NCBI RefSeq assembly: GCF_004366715.1
Contig: NZ_SOQZ01000004.1
Span: 248,001 to 312,000 of the forward strand
DNA from: Meridianimaribacter flavus
GTDB lineage: Bacteria > Bacteroidota > Bacteroidia > Flavobacteriales > Flavobacteriaceae
Length of the DNA: 64,000 nt
Reading direction: 5' to 3'
Under the pieces are notes generated by a model that was not told the origin of the DNA, did no database searches, and worked only from the letters and a program-made list of their open reading frames with translations. The translations under genes and the position numbers were made by a program. Positions 18,379 to 28,304 of the stretch are shown here, one piece after another (position 1 is the first letter of the stretch; every line of letters begins with the position of its first letter).

Positions 18379-20790
18379 ATGCATACTGAACCAAACACTA
18401 TAAACAACATCACTTTTGATGATTTCAAAGCCGAAGTCATAAACGATTACACAATTGCTGTTACAAGCAGAGAATGTAGTTTGTTAGGTAGACGTGAAGT
18501 TTTGACTGGTAAAGCAAAATTTGGAATTTTTGGTGACGGTAAAGAAGTCCCGCAACTTGCATGGGCAAAAGCATTTAAAAATGGAGATTTTAGATCTGGT
18601 TATTACAGAGACCAAACCTTTATGATGGCTATTGGTGAGCTAACCATTGACCAGTTTTTTGCTGGTTTATATGCACATCCTTCTATTGAAGCTGACCCTA
18701 TGTCGGCAGGAAGACAAATGGGAGGTCATTTTGGTACTCACAGTTTAGACAAAGATGGTAACTGGAAAAACTTAACAAAACAAAAAAACTCAAGCGCTGA
18801 CATCTCTCCTACTGCTGGTCAAATGCCTCGTTTATTAGGATTAGCTCAAGCTTCTAAAATATACCGAAATGTTAAAGGTATAGACGCTACTAAGTTTTCG
18901 GTAAATGGTGACGAAGTTGCTTGGGGAACAATTGGTAACGCAAGTACTAGTGAAGGTTTATTTTTTGAAACCATAAACGCTGCTGGTGTATTACAAGTAC
19001 CAATGGTAATAAGTATTTGGGATGATGAGTATGGAATTTCAGTACATGCTAAACACCAAACTACTAAAGAAAACATATCAGAAATCTTAAAAGGATTTCA
19101 AAGAGACGATAAACATAAAGGCTACGAAATACTTAAAGTTAATGGTTGGGATTATGTAGCATTAATGGAAACCTACCAACAGGCTTCTAAAATTGCAAGA
19201 GAAGAGCACGTTCCTGTTATGATTCATGTGGTTGAACTTACACAACCTCAAGGTCACTCTACTTCTGGATCTCACGAGCGTTACAAATCTCCTGAGCGTT
19301 TAACTTGGGAAGCTGAGCACGATTGTATTTTAAAAATGCGCCAATGGATGGTTAGCAATAATATTGCTGATGAAGAAACATTAGACAGCATTGATAAAAA
19401 CATAAAAAAACAAGTAAGAGAAGGTAAAAAAAGAGCTTGGGATGCTTACTTAAAACCAATCAAGCAAGAGCAAAACGAAGTTATTGATATTTTAACTAAG
19501 CTTGCATCTTCTAGTCCAAACAAGGTGTTTTTAACAAAACTTGCCAATGATTTATCTGCCATAAAAGAACCTATCAGAAAAGATGTATTTTCTTCTGCAA
19601 GAAAAGCACTTCGTTATGTGATTTCTGAAGAATCAGCAGAAAAAACAACATTACAAAACTGGATTAACACTAACTTAGACAGAGTTCAACCAAAATACAG
19701 TTCGCATTTATACAGCGAAACCAAACATTCTGTACTAAATATTAAAGAGGTTGAACCAACCTATGATGACAATGCAGAAGAAGTTGATGGACGTTTAATT
19801 TTAAGAGATAACTTTGATGCCATTTTTAGCAACTATCCTGAAACCTTAGTTTTTGGTGAAGACTCAGGAAATATTGGTGATGTTAACCAAGGCTTAGAAG
19901 GATTACAGAAAAAATATGGTGAACTTAGAGTAGCTGATGCTGGTATTAGAGAAGCAACAATTATAGGTCAAGGTATTGGAATGGCAATGAGAGGATTGCG
20001 TCCAATTGCTGAAATTCAGTATTTAGACTACCTAATGTATGCACTTCAAATCATTAGTGACGACCTTGCTACATTGTATTACAGAACTTTAGGCAAGCAA
20101 AAGGCACCATTAATTATTCGTACTCGTGGACACAGACTAGAAGGTATTTGGCATTCTGGTTCTCAAATGGGTGGAATTTTACACTTAATGCGAGGTGTTA
20201 ATATTCTTGTTCCTAGAAATATGGTTAAGGCTGCAGGATTTTACAATACGCTTTTAGAAAGTGATGAACCTGCACTTATTGTAGAATGTTTAAATGGTTA
20301 CCGTTTAAAAGAAAAAATGCCTAATAACTTAGGACAACTTAAAACACCTGTTGGTGTTGTTGAAACTGTTAAAGAAGGTGCAGACATTACTTTGGTATCC
20401 TATGGATCAACACTTCGTATTGTTGAAGATGTTGCTAAAGAGCTTCTAGAAGTTGGTGTTGATGCAGAAGTTATTGACTTACAGTCACTGCTTCCTCTAG
20501 ACATTAACCATGATATAGTGAAGAGTGTTAAAAAGACAAACCGATTAATGGTTATTGATGAGGACGTTCCAGGAGGAGCTTCGGCATATATTTTAAACGA
20601 AATATTAAATACTCAAGGCGCTTATCAATATTTAGACAGTCAACCTAAAACATTAACAGCTAAAGCACACAGACCTGCTTATGGTACTGATGGTGATTAT
20701 TTCTCAAAACCTTCTTCCGAAGATATTTTTGAGGCTGTTTATAATGTTATGCATGAAGTAAACCCTTCAAGTTATCCAAAAATTAGGTAA
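18379..20790 (+). CDS. 2-oxoacid dehydrogenase E1, alpha and beta subunits fused
   Basis: Thiamine-diphosphate-dependent E1 component of a branched-chain 2-oxoacid (or related) dehydrogenase complex; 803 aa. The first about 370 residues form the alpha part, with substrate channel SGYYRDQTF and the ThDP/Mg segment IGNASTSEG followed by N. The last about 330 residues form the transketolase-like beta part (VFGEDSGNIGDVNQG, VADAGIREATIIGQG, HSGSQMGG) and the C-terminal half EVIDLQSLLPLD. In most bacteria these are two genes; a single fused chain is common in Bacteroidota. No E2 or E3 gene is adjacent, so the partner subunits are encoded elsewhere. Branched-chain specificity is inference. Confidence 0.87.
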   Translation: MHTEPNTINNITFDDFKAEVINDYTIAVTSRECSLLGRREVLTGKAKFGIFGDGKEVPQLAWAKAFKNGDFRSGYYRDQTFMMAIGELTIDQFFAGLYAHPSIEADPMSAGRQMGGHFGTHSLDKDGNWKNLTKQKNSSADISPTAGQMPRLLGLAQASKIYRNVKGIDATKFSVNGDEVAWGTIGNASTSEGLFFETINAAGVLQVPMVISIWDDEYGISVHAKHQTTKENISEILKGFQRDDKHKGYEILKVNGWDYVALMETYQQASKIAREEHVPVMIHVVELTQPQGHSTSGSHERYKSPERLTWEAEHDCILKMRQWMVSNNIADEETLDSIDKNIKKQVREGKKRAWDAYLKPIKQEQNEVIDILTKLASSSPNKVFLTKLANDLSAIKEPIRKDVFSSARKALRYVISEESAEKTTLQNWINTNLDRVQPKYSSHLYSETKHSVLNIKEVEPTYDDNAEEVDGRLILRDNFDAIFSNYPETLVFGEDSGNIGDVNQGLEGLQKKYGELRVADAGIREATIIGQGIGMAMRGLRPIAEIQYLDYLMYALQIISDDLATLYYRTLGKQKAPLIIRTRGHRLEGIWHSGSQMGGILHLMRGVNILVPRNMVKAAGFYNTLLESDEPALIVECLNGYRLKEKMPNNLGQLKTPVGVVETVKEGADITLVSYGSTLRIVEDVAKELLEVGVDAEVIDLQSLLPLDINHDIVKSVKKTNRLMVIDEDVPGGASAYILNEILNTQGAYQYLDSQPKTLTAKAHRPAYGTDGDYFSKPSSEDIFEAVYNVMHEVNPSSYPKIR

Positions 20791-20874
20791 TTTGACTTCA
20801 TTTACTGTTTGATGTATTCAACTTAAAAATCAAATAGTTATATTTACTTATTATAAGTTCTCCTTTTTCAAGGT

Positions 20875-20891
20875 GAATAATTAGGTTATTC
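20875..20891 (+). other. Short hairpin abutting the start codon of the T9SS type B protein
   Basis: GAATAA - TTAGG - TTATTC forms a 6-bp stem with a 5-base loop whose 3' arm ends at the base before ATG 20892. It is weak and AT-rich and may be chance, but its position at the ribosome landing site is notable. Confidence 0.25.
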
Positions 20892-23636
20892 ATGATAAGA
20901 CGCTTTTTGTTGATTATTTTTTGTTTAACTACTATTAGCTTGTTTTCGCAAAACGAATCTGCTATTTGGTATTTTGGCTACAATGCTGGTCTTGATTTTA
21001 ACACTGGAGATGATCCTTCAGTTTTATTAAATGGGCAACTCATTACCAAAGAAGGATGCGCTACAATTTCTGATGCTAATGGTAGTTTATTGTTCTATAC
21101 TGATGGTAGAACTGTTTGGGATAGACAACATCAAGTTATGCCTAATGGCGAAGGACTTTTAGGACATTCTTCTAGTACAGAATCTGCACTTATTATCCCT
21201 AAACCTGGTAATTCAAACTCCTACTACATTTTTACTATTGACAAACCAAGTTATTTTTTAACAGAAGACGAACCTATTGATGGTGTTAATTATTCTGAAG
21301 TTGACATGACACTTAACAATGGCTTAGGTGATGTTGTTGATAGTCAAAAAAACATACATTTAATCACTTATGACGTTAACAATGCTACTCAAAGCGAATA
21401 TAAATCTTCCGAAAAAATTACAGCCGTAACACATAGCGACGGAAGCGCTGTTTGGGTTATTACACATTTTAGAAATAAATTTTATGCGTTTTTAGTTGAC
21501 TATACTGGTGTTGTTGATACTCCTGTTGTTTCTTCGGTTCAACAAATGGTAGAGCCTAGGATTAATGAAGAAGGTGCAAATGTTACTGCTATTGGGTACT
21601 TAAAAGTATCACCTGATGGAGAAAAAATTGCAATAGCACATAGCTCAACAAATCTAGGTAGCCCGAGAAACGGAACAAAAAAATCAGGAAAGGTATTATT
21701 GTACGATTTTAATAACGCTACAGGTGTTGTAAGCAATCAAAAAAACGTAATTTCAAATACCTATCCTTACGGAGTTGAATTTTCGCCTAATTCAGAGTTA
21801 CTATATGTTACTACTAGTGTTTTTGATGAGGACGATTTATTTGTTACAAGTTATTTGTATCAATACCAAACCGAGGCTGCTAATGTTGAGGCTACACAGC
21901 AAACCGTTAACAGTTCTTCAAATGTTGCTGGCGCTTTACAATTAGCTATTAACGGTAAAATTTACAGAGCAGGATATCCTGTTTTTGGAGAAGGAGAATA
22001 TCTATCAGTTATAAATAACCCAAATGGTATTGGTTCTGCATGTAACTATTCTCATAATTCTCTTTTTTTAGAAGGAAAAACTGCTCAACTAGGACTTCCG
22101 CCTTTTATACAATCTATATTCCTTTACACGTTTGATTACGAGTTTACCTGTCTTGGTGATACCACTCATTTTTTTATAACTTCTGAAGAGCCTTATGACA
22201 CTGTAGAATGGAATTTTGGAGACGGTCAAACCTCAACTAACGAAGAAGCTTATCATTTTTATGACCAACCAGGAACTTATACAGCTACATTAACCCTATC
22301 AATTAATGGTGTTGAGTATGACCCAATGGTTAAGCAAATAAATATTTCAGAAGCTCCTAATGTAATGCAAAACACTTACGATTTGGTACAATGCGACTCG
22401 TATGACAACGACCCAAATGATGGTATTGCAACCTTTAATTTAGCTTTAGCCAATGGACCTTTAACCTTCAACACTTCAGAAGCTATTCAGGTTTACTATT
22501 ATCATTCTGAAGCAGAAGCTCTAGCTGATGAACACAACTCAAATACCTTAAACAATGTTTATGAGAATCAATACCAAGGCGAAATATTATATGCCAAAGT
22601 ATACAAAGCCAATACACAATGTTTTAATATCGCATCAATAAGACTCGAAACCACACAGTCAGTTGATTTAAATAGTTTTGAGCTTGAAACTTGTGATTTA
22701 GATAATTCTGGTATTGCTGAATTTGATTTAAATAATGCAGTTGAGAATATCGTAAACTCACTCAACTTACCTACAAATGTTAATGTTACCTTTCATGAAA
22801 CACAACAAGATGCTGCTATTGGCATAAATGCAGTACCATTAAACTATACTTCATCTTCTACTAGCCTTTATATTAGAGCTGAAAGCGATAACGTATGTTA
22901 TGGTGGTGGCGTTTTAGAATTAATTGTTAAAGACTTTCCTTTAGTTGACGACCAAACTATTAATGTTTGTCCTTCTGAATTTCCAATAATAATTGATTCT
23001 GGTTTAAGTAATAGTGATGTTTCTAACTTTAATTATTTATGGAATACTAATGATACCACCAATCAGATTTACATAAACGAACCTGGTATTTACAATTTAA
23101 CAATAATTGACCCTGCTTTAAACTGTGAAAAACATATAACTGTTACTGTTAATCAAATTGAAACTGCTCAAGTAGAAAGTATAGTTATTAACGATTATGA
23201 TGTAACTATAAACCTTATCACCACAATTGGAGATTTTGTATTTTCACTAGATGACCCTAACGGAATCTACCAACCTAGCAATGTATTTACTAATGTAGAA
23301 GCAGGTTCTCATACAGTATACATTAAAGACCTTTTCAACTGCAATATTAGTTCTGAAACATTTAATATTATTGGGTTTCCTAAATACTTCACACCAAATA
23401 ACGACGGAAGACACGACACATGGAATATAAAAGGATTAGACCCAAACGATTATCCTGATATTACAATTTATATTTTTAACAGGTATGGCAAACTTCTAAA
23501 AGCTTTCAACCCAAATACATCAAATGGTTGGGATGGTTTATTACATGGTAAACTATTAACACCTGACGATTATTGGTATTACTTAAAACTTCCTGAAGGA
23601 AAAGAATATAGAGGTCATTTTTCGTTAAAAATATAA
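20892..23636 (+). CDS. Large secreted PKD protein with T9SS type B sorting domain
   Basis: A 914-aa cell-surface or secreted protein. Signal peptide MIRRFLLIIFCLTTISLFSQ is followed by a predicted beta-propeller-like region of about 400 residues (WYFGYNAGLDFNTG, DGRTVWDRQHQVM, PGNSNSYYIFTID). A PKD domain follows at about 435-490 (VEWNFGDGQTSTNEEAYHF, GTYTATLTL), then low-complexity Ig-like strands. The last about 85 residues (FPKYFTPNNDGRHDTWNI, IYIFNRYGKLLK, GWDGLLHGK, DDYWYYLKL) are the gliding-motility-associated type B T9SS C-terminal domain. Type B cargo is usually released or bound through SprF-like partners; none is seen adjacent. The binding target is unknown. Confidence 0.88.
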   Translation: MIRRFLLIIFCLTTISLFSQNESAIWYFGYNAGLDFNTGDDPSVLLNGQLITKEGCATISDANGSLLFYTDGRTVWDRQHQVMPNGEGLLGHSSSTESALIIPKPGNSNSYYIFTIDKPSYFLTEDEPIDGVNYSEVDMTLNNGLGDVVDSQKNIHLITYDVNNATQSEYKSSEKITAVTHSDGSAVWVITHFRNKFYAFLVDYTGVVDTPVVSSVQQMVEPRINEEGANVTAIGYLKVSPDGEKIAIAHSSTNLGSPRNGTKKSGKVLLYDFNNATGVVSNQKNVISNTYPYGVEFSPNSELLYVTTSVFDEDDLFVTSYLYQYQTEAANVEATQQTVNSSSNVAGALQLAINGKIYRAGYPVFGEGEYLSVINNPNGIGSACNYSHNSLFLEGKTAQLGLPPFIQSIFLYTFDYEFTCLGDTTHFFITSEEPYDTVEWNFGDGQTSTNEEAYHFYDQPGTYTATLTLSINGVEYDPMVKQINISEAPNVMQNTYDLVQCDSYDNDPNDGIATFNLALANGPLTFNTSEAIQVYYYHSEAEALADEHNSNTLNNVYENQYQGEILYAKVYKANTQCFNIASIRLETTQSVDLNSFELETCDLDNSGIAEFDLNNAVENIVNSLNLPTNVNVTFHETQQDAAIGINAVPLNYTSSSTSLYIRAESDNVCYGGGVLELIVKDFPLVDDQTINVCPSEFPIIIDSGLSNSDVSNFNYLWNTNDTTNQIYINEPGIYNLTIIDPALNCEKHITVTVNQIETAQVESIVINDYDVTINLITTIGDFVFSLDDPNGIYQPSNVFTNVEAGSHTVYIKDLFNCNISSETFNIIGFPKYFTPNNDGRHDTWNIKGLDPNDYPDITIYIFNRYGKLLKAFNPNTSNGWDGLLHGKLLTPDDYWYYLKLPEGKEYRGHFSLKI

Positions 23637-23667
23637 TCAATTAATAATTTCGATTTACACCAAAACT

Positions 23668-25275
23668 ATGCTCACAAAGCAAGACAAACAGCAATTAAGG
23701 AGTAATATTTTTAAACACCTTGATGGTATTGCTACTGCTACTACTGCTCATACTTTGAATTCAAAAGGAGTATTACAATACCTTTTAGAAAATAAAACGT
23801 GTAGTCTAACAGAATTAACCGAAAAGTTCAATGCTAACGATGGCTATCTCAATATTGCGCTAAGAATTTTGTCTGCTCAAGGTTGGCTTACTCAGCACCT
23901 AGACAATGCCAATGACAAAGTAGAGTACGAAATTAATGCTAACAGCAAAAAGGCTTTTGAACTTGTTCATTTATACGAAGATGCCGTAAAGCTTTTGGAT
24001 TACTCGGTTAAATTTCCTGAAGACCGAATTGGCGCTGATGCATTTATTGCTCTTGAACGCATATTCAAAAAATTTGAGCAAAACTTTGGATTAGGCAAAG
24101 TAGAAGAAAACAGTATTGAACAACAAATTTTAAAACACATTGAAGGTGTTATTGTTGCTCCTATAATTGTGTTATTAGGAGTTAATGGTTTATTTCATAA
24201 ATATTTTATGGAAGCCTCTTTTACTGCTGAAGAATACCATAAAGACCCAGAAAGTTTTAAGAAAATATTGGACTTTTTCACACATTTAGATTGGTTTACT
24301 AAGAAAAAGAACACCTATCAGTTTACCGACAAAGGATTGTTTTTTGCTAAAAGAGCAAGTGCTTATGGCGTTACTGTATCTTACCTTCCAACCTTTGTAA
24401 AACTAGATGAGTTGATTTTTGGAAATCCTATGATTTTAAAAACCGATTCTCCCGATGAAAAGGAAAAACATGTTGACAGAGAAATGAATGTTTGGGGAAG
24501 TGGTGGTGCGCATTCAACGTATTTCAAGGTTATAGACGAAGTTATTATTGAACTCTTTAACAAACCCATAGACGAACAACCAAAAGGCATACTAGATATG
24601 GGTTGTGGAAATGGTGCGTTTATTCAGCATATATTTGACGTTATCGAGCACCAAACTTCAAGAGGAAAAGTATTAGAAGAACACCCTTTATTATTGGTTG
24701 GAGCCGATTTTAACCAAGCTGCTTTAAAAGTTACTAGAGCCAACTTAATTAAAGCTGATATTTGGGCTAAAGTAATTTGGGGAGACATAGGACGTCCAGA
24801 TTTATTAGCAAAAGATTTAAAAGAAGACTATAACATCGATTTAAAAGACTTACTTAATGTACGCACATTTTTAGATCACAACCGTATTTGGGAAGCTCCA
24901 AAAACAACTACTAACAGAGTTAGTCAATCATCTGGTGCTTATGCTTATCAAGGAAAACGCATTAGCAACAATTTAGTAGAAGATTCTCTGCTAGAACATT
25001 TACAAAAATGGAAACCTTATGTAGAACGTTTTGGTTTACTCATTATTGAACTACACACCATAAACCCTAAACTCACGGCTGCTAACCTAGGGAAAACTGC
25101 TGCTACTGCTTACGACGCTACTCATGGCTATAGCGACCAATACATTATTGAAGTTGATGTTTTTAATAGTATTGCTAAAGAAGCAGGTTTAGTTCCAAGT
25201 GAGCATTATTTTTCAAAATTTCCCGATAGTGAACTCGCCACAGTTAGTGTTAACCTACTAAAAGGAAACCTATGA
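23668..25275 (+). CDS. Large class I SAM-dependent methyltransferase
   Basis: A 535-aa methyltransferase. The N-terminal half (to about residue 250) is helical and contains two winged-helix-like stretches (LNSKGVLQYLLENKTCSLTE, LGVNGLFHKYF), reminiscent of the dimerisation domains of O-methyltransferases. The catalytic half has the SAM-binding motif GILDMGCGNGAFI (about residues 307-319), the acidic motif II (VGADFNQAALKV) and the WGDIGRPD segment. It resembles methyltransferase modules associated with polyketide or secondary-metabolite assembly, but no such genes are nearby. Its stop overlaps the start of the following small gene by 4 bp (ATGA), so the two are probably one transcription unit. 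Substrate unknown. Confidence 0.8.
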   Translation: MLTKQDKQQLRSNIFKHLDGIATATTAHTLNSKGVLQYLLENKTCSLTELTEKFNANDGYLNIALRILSAQGWLTQHLDNANDKVEYEINANSKKAFELVHLYEDAVKLLDYSVKFPEDRIGADAFIALERIFKKFEQNFGLGKVEENSIEQQILKHIEGVIVAPIIVLLGVNGLFHKYFMEASFTAEEYHKDPESFKKILDFFTHLDWFTKKKNTYQFTDKGLFFAKRASAYGVTVSYLPTFVKLDELIFGNPMILKTDSPDEKEKHVDREMNVWGSGGAHSTYFKVIDEVIIELFNKPIDEQPKGILDMGCGNGAFIQHIFDVIEHQTSRGKVLEEHPLLLVGADFNQAALKVTRANLIKADIWAKVIWGDIGRPDLLAKDLKEDYNIDLKDLLNVRTFLDHNRIWEAPKTTTNRVSQSSGAYAYQGKRISNNLVEDSLLEHLQKWKPYVERFGLLIIELHTINPKLTAANLGKTAATAYDATHGYSDQYIIEVDVFNSIAKEAGLVPSEHYFSKFPDSELATVSVNLLKGNL

Positions 25276-25748
25276 AAGCAGCAACTGTAGTTAGCATTAA
25301 AAAAGAATTACAGCATCGTTCTTCTGAGGAATTAATAGAACTCTGCTTACGGTTATCAAAATTCAAAAAAGAAAACAAAGAGCTACTCACCTATTTACTG
25401 TTTGAATCTCATGATGAAACAGGATACATTGAAGCTGTAAAATCTGAAATTGATGACTTGTTTGAACAAATTAACACCAACAGCTATTTCTACATTAAAA
25501 AAAGTGTCAGAAAAATATTGAGACTCATAAAAAAATACGCACGATACTCACTTAAAAAAGAAACCGAAGTTGAGCTTCTACTCTACTTTTGCAAGCAACT
25601 AAAAGCGTTTAAACCTTCAATAAAGCACAATGTAACGCTAACTAACATATATCAAAGACAATTAGTTGCCATTCAAAAAATAGTTGCAACACTACATGAA
25701 GATTTACAATACGATTACACTGTAGAATTAGAGCAATTAGAAGCTTAA
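25272..25748 (+). CDS. Small helical protein of unknown function
   Basis: A 158-aa, lysine-rich, almost entirely helical cytoplasmic protein (SSEELIELCLRLSKFKKENK, SVRKILRLIKKYARYSLKKE). No family recognised. The start overlaps the methyltransferase stop (ATGA), indicating translational coupling. It could be a partner or substrate-carrier of that enzyme, but nothing in the sequence proves it. The stop codon overlaps the stop of the convergent holA gene within TTAA. Confidence 0.6.
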   Translation: MKAATVVSIKKELQHRSSEELIELCLRLSKFKKENKELLTYLLFESHDETGYIEAVKSEIDDLFEQINTNSYFYIKKSVRKILRLIKKYARYSLKKETEVELLLYFCKQLKAFKPSIKHNVTLTNIYQRQLVAIQKIVATLHEDLQYDYTVELEQLEA

Positions 25749-26749
25749 TTCATAATTCTAACCATTAATTCCTTAAGCAAATCGCTTTGCGGTATTGAGT
25801 TAGCACCAACACCTTTGCTCTTTACATCAAACTCTCTTAGTGAGGCAATAACAGCACTTACTTTTTTCATTGGATAGTTACGTGCTGCTACAATATATTC
25901 GTTAGCAAAATAAGGGTTTATTTTTAATGCAGAAGCAACGTTTCTGGACGACTTATCATTTAATCCATGTAACTGCAATAGTTTAGAAAAATAACTATGA
26001 AGTAATGAAACTGTAACTACCATTGGATTATCTTTTGGGTTTTCACCAAAATACTTAATAATCTTAAAGGCTTTTTTAGTATCTCTATCTCCAATAGCTT
26101 TGTGCAATTCAAAATTATTATAATCTTTGCTAATCCCAATATTTTGCTCAATATGCTCAGGAGTAATCTCAGTGCCTTCAGGAAGTACAATCTTTAGTTT
26201 TTCAAGCTCATTATTTATTTTGCTTAAATCGGTTCCTAAAAATTCAGCAAGCATCAATGCTGCTTTTGGAGTTATTGAATAGCTTTGACCAGACAAAACT
26301 CTCCTAATCCAATCTGGCACCTGATTGTCGTATAGTTTTTTGCTTTCAAAGACAACACCATTTTTCTTTATAGCCTTATAAAGCGACTTTCGTTTATCAA
26401 TTTTCTTGTACTTATAATTTACAACCAAAATAGTTGTTGGTTGCGGATTTGCAACGTAGGCTTCCAACTTATCAATAGTTCTAGAGAGATCTTGAGCTTC
26501 TTTTACTATAACCACTTGGTGCTCTGCCATCATAGGAAAACGCTTAGCATTACCTATAATATCCTCAACACTCACATCTCTTCCGTAAAGTACCATTTGG
26601 TTAAACCCTTTTTCTTCCTCGCTTAAAATATTGTCTTCAATAAATTCTGACAACTTATCTATATAATAAGGTTCTTCACCCATTAAAAAATAAACAGGTT
26701 TAATGTGTCCTTTTCGTATATCGCTTACTAATTCTTTGACTTCGTCCAT
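25745..26749 (-). CDS. holA: DNA polymerase III subunit delta
   Basis: Clamp-loader delta subunit, which opens the beta sliding clamp. The 334-aa protein has the family's N-terminal AAA-like fold without Walker motifs (KPVYFLMGEEPYYIDKLSEF at residues 18-37, QVVIVKEAQDLS) and the C-terminal all-helical collar (DYNNFELHKAIGDRD, FGENPKDNPM, SLLHSYFSKLLQLHGLND). Length and domain order are normal for HolA. The start codon is ATG at 26747-26749 and it is divergent from the PD-(D/E)XK protein gene, whose GTG start is only 26 bp away. Confidence 0.9.
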   Translation of the reverse strand: MDEVKELVSDIRKGHIKPVYFLMGEEPYYIDKLSEFIEDNILSEEEKGFNQMVLYGRDVSVEDIIGNAKRFPMMAEHQVVIVKEAQDLSRTIDKLEAYVANPQPTTILVVNYKYKKIDKRKSLYKAIKKNGVVFESKKLYDNQVPDWIRRVLSGQSYSITPKAALMLAEFLGTDLSKINNELEKLKIVLPEGTEITPEHIEQNIGISKDYNNFELHKAIGDRDTKKAFKIIKYFGENPKDNPMVVTVSLLHSYFSKLLQLHGLNDKSSRNVASALKINPYFANEYIVAARNYPMKKVSAVIASLREFDVKSKGVGANSIPQSDLLKELMVRIMN

Positions 26750-26775
26750 TGAAAAATTTTCACCAAATTTGTAGT

Positions 26776-27222
26776 GTGCAAAAACTAAATTTTCCTACAT
26801 ACTCGTTTCGATTCAAAAATAACGAAAATAAAGTTTCTATTTTTGATGCTATTCGCAAAAAATTTGTGGTTTTACAACCTGAAGAATGGGTAAGACAACA
26901 TTGTTTACAGTTTTTAATTGAAGAGAAAAAATATCCAAAATCTTTAATTAATGTTGAAAAAGAATTAACGGTCAACGATTTACGAAAACGCTACGATATA
27001 GTCGTTTATAACCCAAACGGACAAATACATTTGGTTGTAGAATGTAAAGCACCAAAAATTAATATCGACCAAACTGTCTTTGATCAAATTGCACGTTACA
27101 ATTTAGAGTTAAACGCAACCTATTTAATGGTTACCAACGGAATTAACCATTATTATTGCCAAATGGACTTTGAAAATGAACGCTACGTGTTTTTAAGAGA
27201 CATTCCTGAATATCAAAAATGA
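26776..27222 (+). CDS. Stand-alone type I restriction HsdR N-terminal (PD-(D/E)XK) domain protein
   Basis: About 148 aa; resembles the nuclease domain at the N-terminus of type I restriction HsdR subunits (Pfam HSDR_N), without helicase domains. The catalytic residues are visible: D in RYDIVVYNPNG and E-x-K in VVECKAP. The start is placed at GTG 26776 (Met-Gln-Lys-Leu-Asn-Phe-Pro), because this reading gives the family's usual N-terminus; a TTG at 26749 overlaps the holA start codon. There are no hsdM or hsdS genes nearby, so this is not a complete restriction system, and a housekeeping DNA-processing role is possible. It overlaps the next gene by 4 bp. Confidence 0.78.
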   Translation: MQKLNFPTYSFRFKNNENKVSIFDAIRKKFVVLQPEEWVRQHCLQFLIEEKKYPKSLINVEKELTVNDLRKRYDIVVYNPNGQIHLVVECKAPKINIDQTVFDQIARYNLELNATYLMVTNGINHYYCQMDFENERYVFLRDIPEYQK

Positions 27223-28199
27223 AAATAGCTGTCGTCATACTTAATTGGAACGGAAAGAAACTTTTAGAACAGTTCTTACCATCGGTTGTTGCTTATTCTC
27301 AAAATGCTGATATTTACGTAGCTGATAATGCTTCAACAGATAACTCCGTTGAGTTTTTAAAAACAGAATATCCTAACATTAAAGTTATTGTCAATTCTAC
27401 AAATGGTGGTTATGCCAAAGGCTATAACGATGCTCTTAATACTATTGATGCTGATGTATTTTGTTTACTCAATAGCGATGTAGAAGTAACTCCTAATTGG
27501 CTTACACCTATTCAAGAGGCTTTTAGCAACGATAAAAACATTGCCATTGCGCAGCCAAAAATTTTAGATTACAAACAAAAAGACCATTTTGAATATGCTG
27601 GAGCTGCAGGAGGCTATCTAGATAAATATGGTTACCCTTTTTGCAGAGGTCGCATCTTCAACACTCTTGAAAAAGATAATGGTCAATACAATGATATTGC
27701 TACTATTTTTTGGGCAACAGGTGCTTGTTTATTTATAAAGCGATCTGTTTTTGGAGAACTCAATGGATTTGATGAAGACTTTTTTGCCCACATGGAAGAA
27801 ATTGATTTGTGCTGGAGAGCCTACAACAAAGGGTATACAACAAAATACATTGGCACATCAAGTATATACCATGTTGGTGGTGCAACACTGAAAAATTCTA
27901 ATGCAAAAAAAACGTATTTAAACTTTAGAAATAGTCTTTATACCTTAGTTAAAAATGCTCATGGCTCAATAATACCAAAAGTGTTTACTAGGTTACTTTT
28001 AGATGGTGTAGCTGGCATCAAGTTTTTACTAGAGTTTAAGCCTCAGCATTTTTTAGCAATCATTAAAGCACACTTTGCATTTTACGCAAAACTACCTAAG
28101 CTTTTAAAATTTCGAAATTCACAAAAAAAGAAAGAAAATTACTACCATAAAAAATCTATAGTGTGGTCTTATTACGTAAATAAGGATAAAAGATTTTAA
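27219..28199 (+). CDS. Family 2 glycosyltransferase
   Basis: A 326-aa GT2 (GT-A fold) enzyme resembling rhamnosyltransferases of cell-surface polysaccharide assembly. Visible: VVILNWNG at the N-terminus, YVADNASTDNS, the metal/nucleotide site CLLNSDVEV, and the acceptor/base block HMEEIDLCWRAYNKGY. A hydrophobic stretch near residue 270 (IKFLLEF, FLAIIKAHFAFYAKL) suggests membrane association. It begins with ATGA overlap after the HSDR_N gene. No other sugar genes adjoin, so the acceptor is unknown. Confidence 0.88.
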   Translation: MKIAVVILNWNGKKLLEQFLPSVVAYSQNADIYVADNASTDNSVEFLKTEYPNIKVIVNSTNGGYAKGYNDALNTIDADVFCLLNSDVEVTPNWLTPIQEAFSNDKNIAIAQPKILDYKQKDHFEYAGAAGGYLDKYGYPFCRGRIFNTLEKDNGQYNDIATIFWATGACLFIKRSVFGELNGFDEDFFAHMEEIDLCWRAYNKGYTTKYIGTSSIYHVGGATLKNSNAKKTYLNFRNSLYTLVKNAHGSIIPKVFTRLLLDGVAGIKFLLEFKPQHFLAIIKAHFAFYAKLPKLLKFRNSQKKKENYYHKKSIVWSYYVNKDKRF

Positions 28200-28258
28200 T
28201 TGTTTATAAAATTGTTAAAGTTTTTGTTAACATATACCAAACGGAGTAATCTTTTATA

Positions 28259-28266
28259 TAATTTTG
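28259..28266 (+). promoter_or_regulatory. -7 element upstream of the OmpA-like lipoprotein
   Basis: TAATTTTG fits TAnnTTTG and lies 38 bp before the ATG at 28305. No TTG at the ideal upstream spacing. The element lies inside the artificially long ORF that begins at 28200, supporting 28305 as the true start. Confidence 0.45.
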
Positions 28267-28304
28267 GTATGTTAAATTACAAATTATTTAATCACACACT
28301 AATT

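Noticed and set aside
26776-27222. A type I restriction system
   Set aside because: Only the HsdR N-terminal nuclease-like domain is present; no HsdM, HsdS or helicase domain is near.
28200-28304. Upstream extension of the OmpA lipoprotein frame
   Set aside because: It would bury the lipoprotein signal sequence inside the protein and contains the -7 element.
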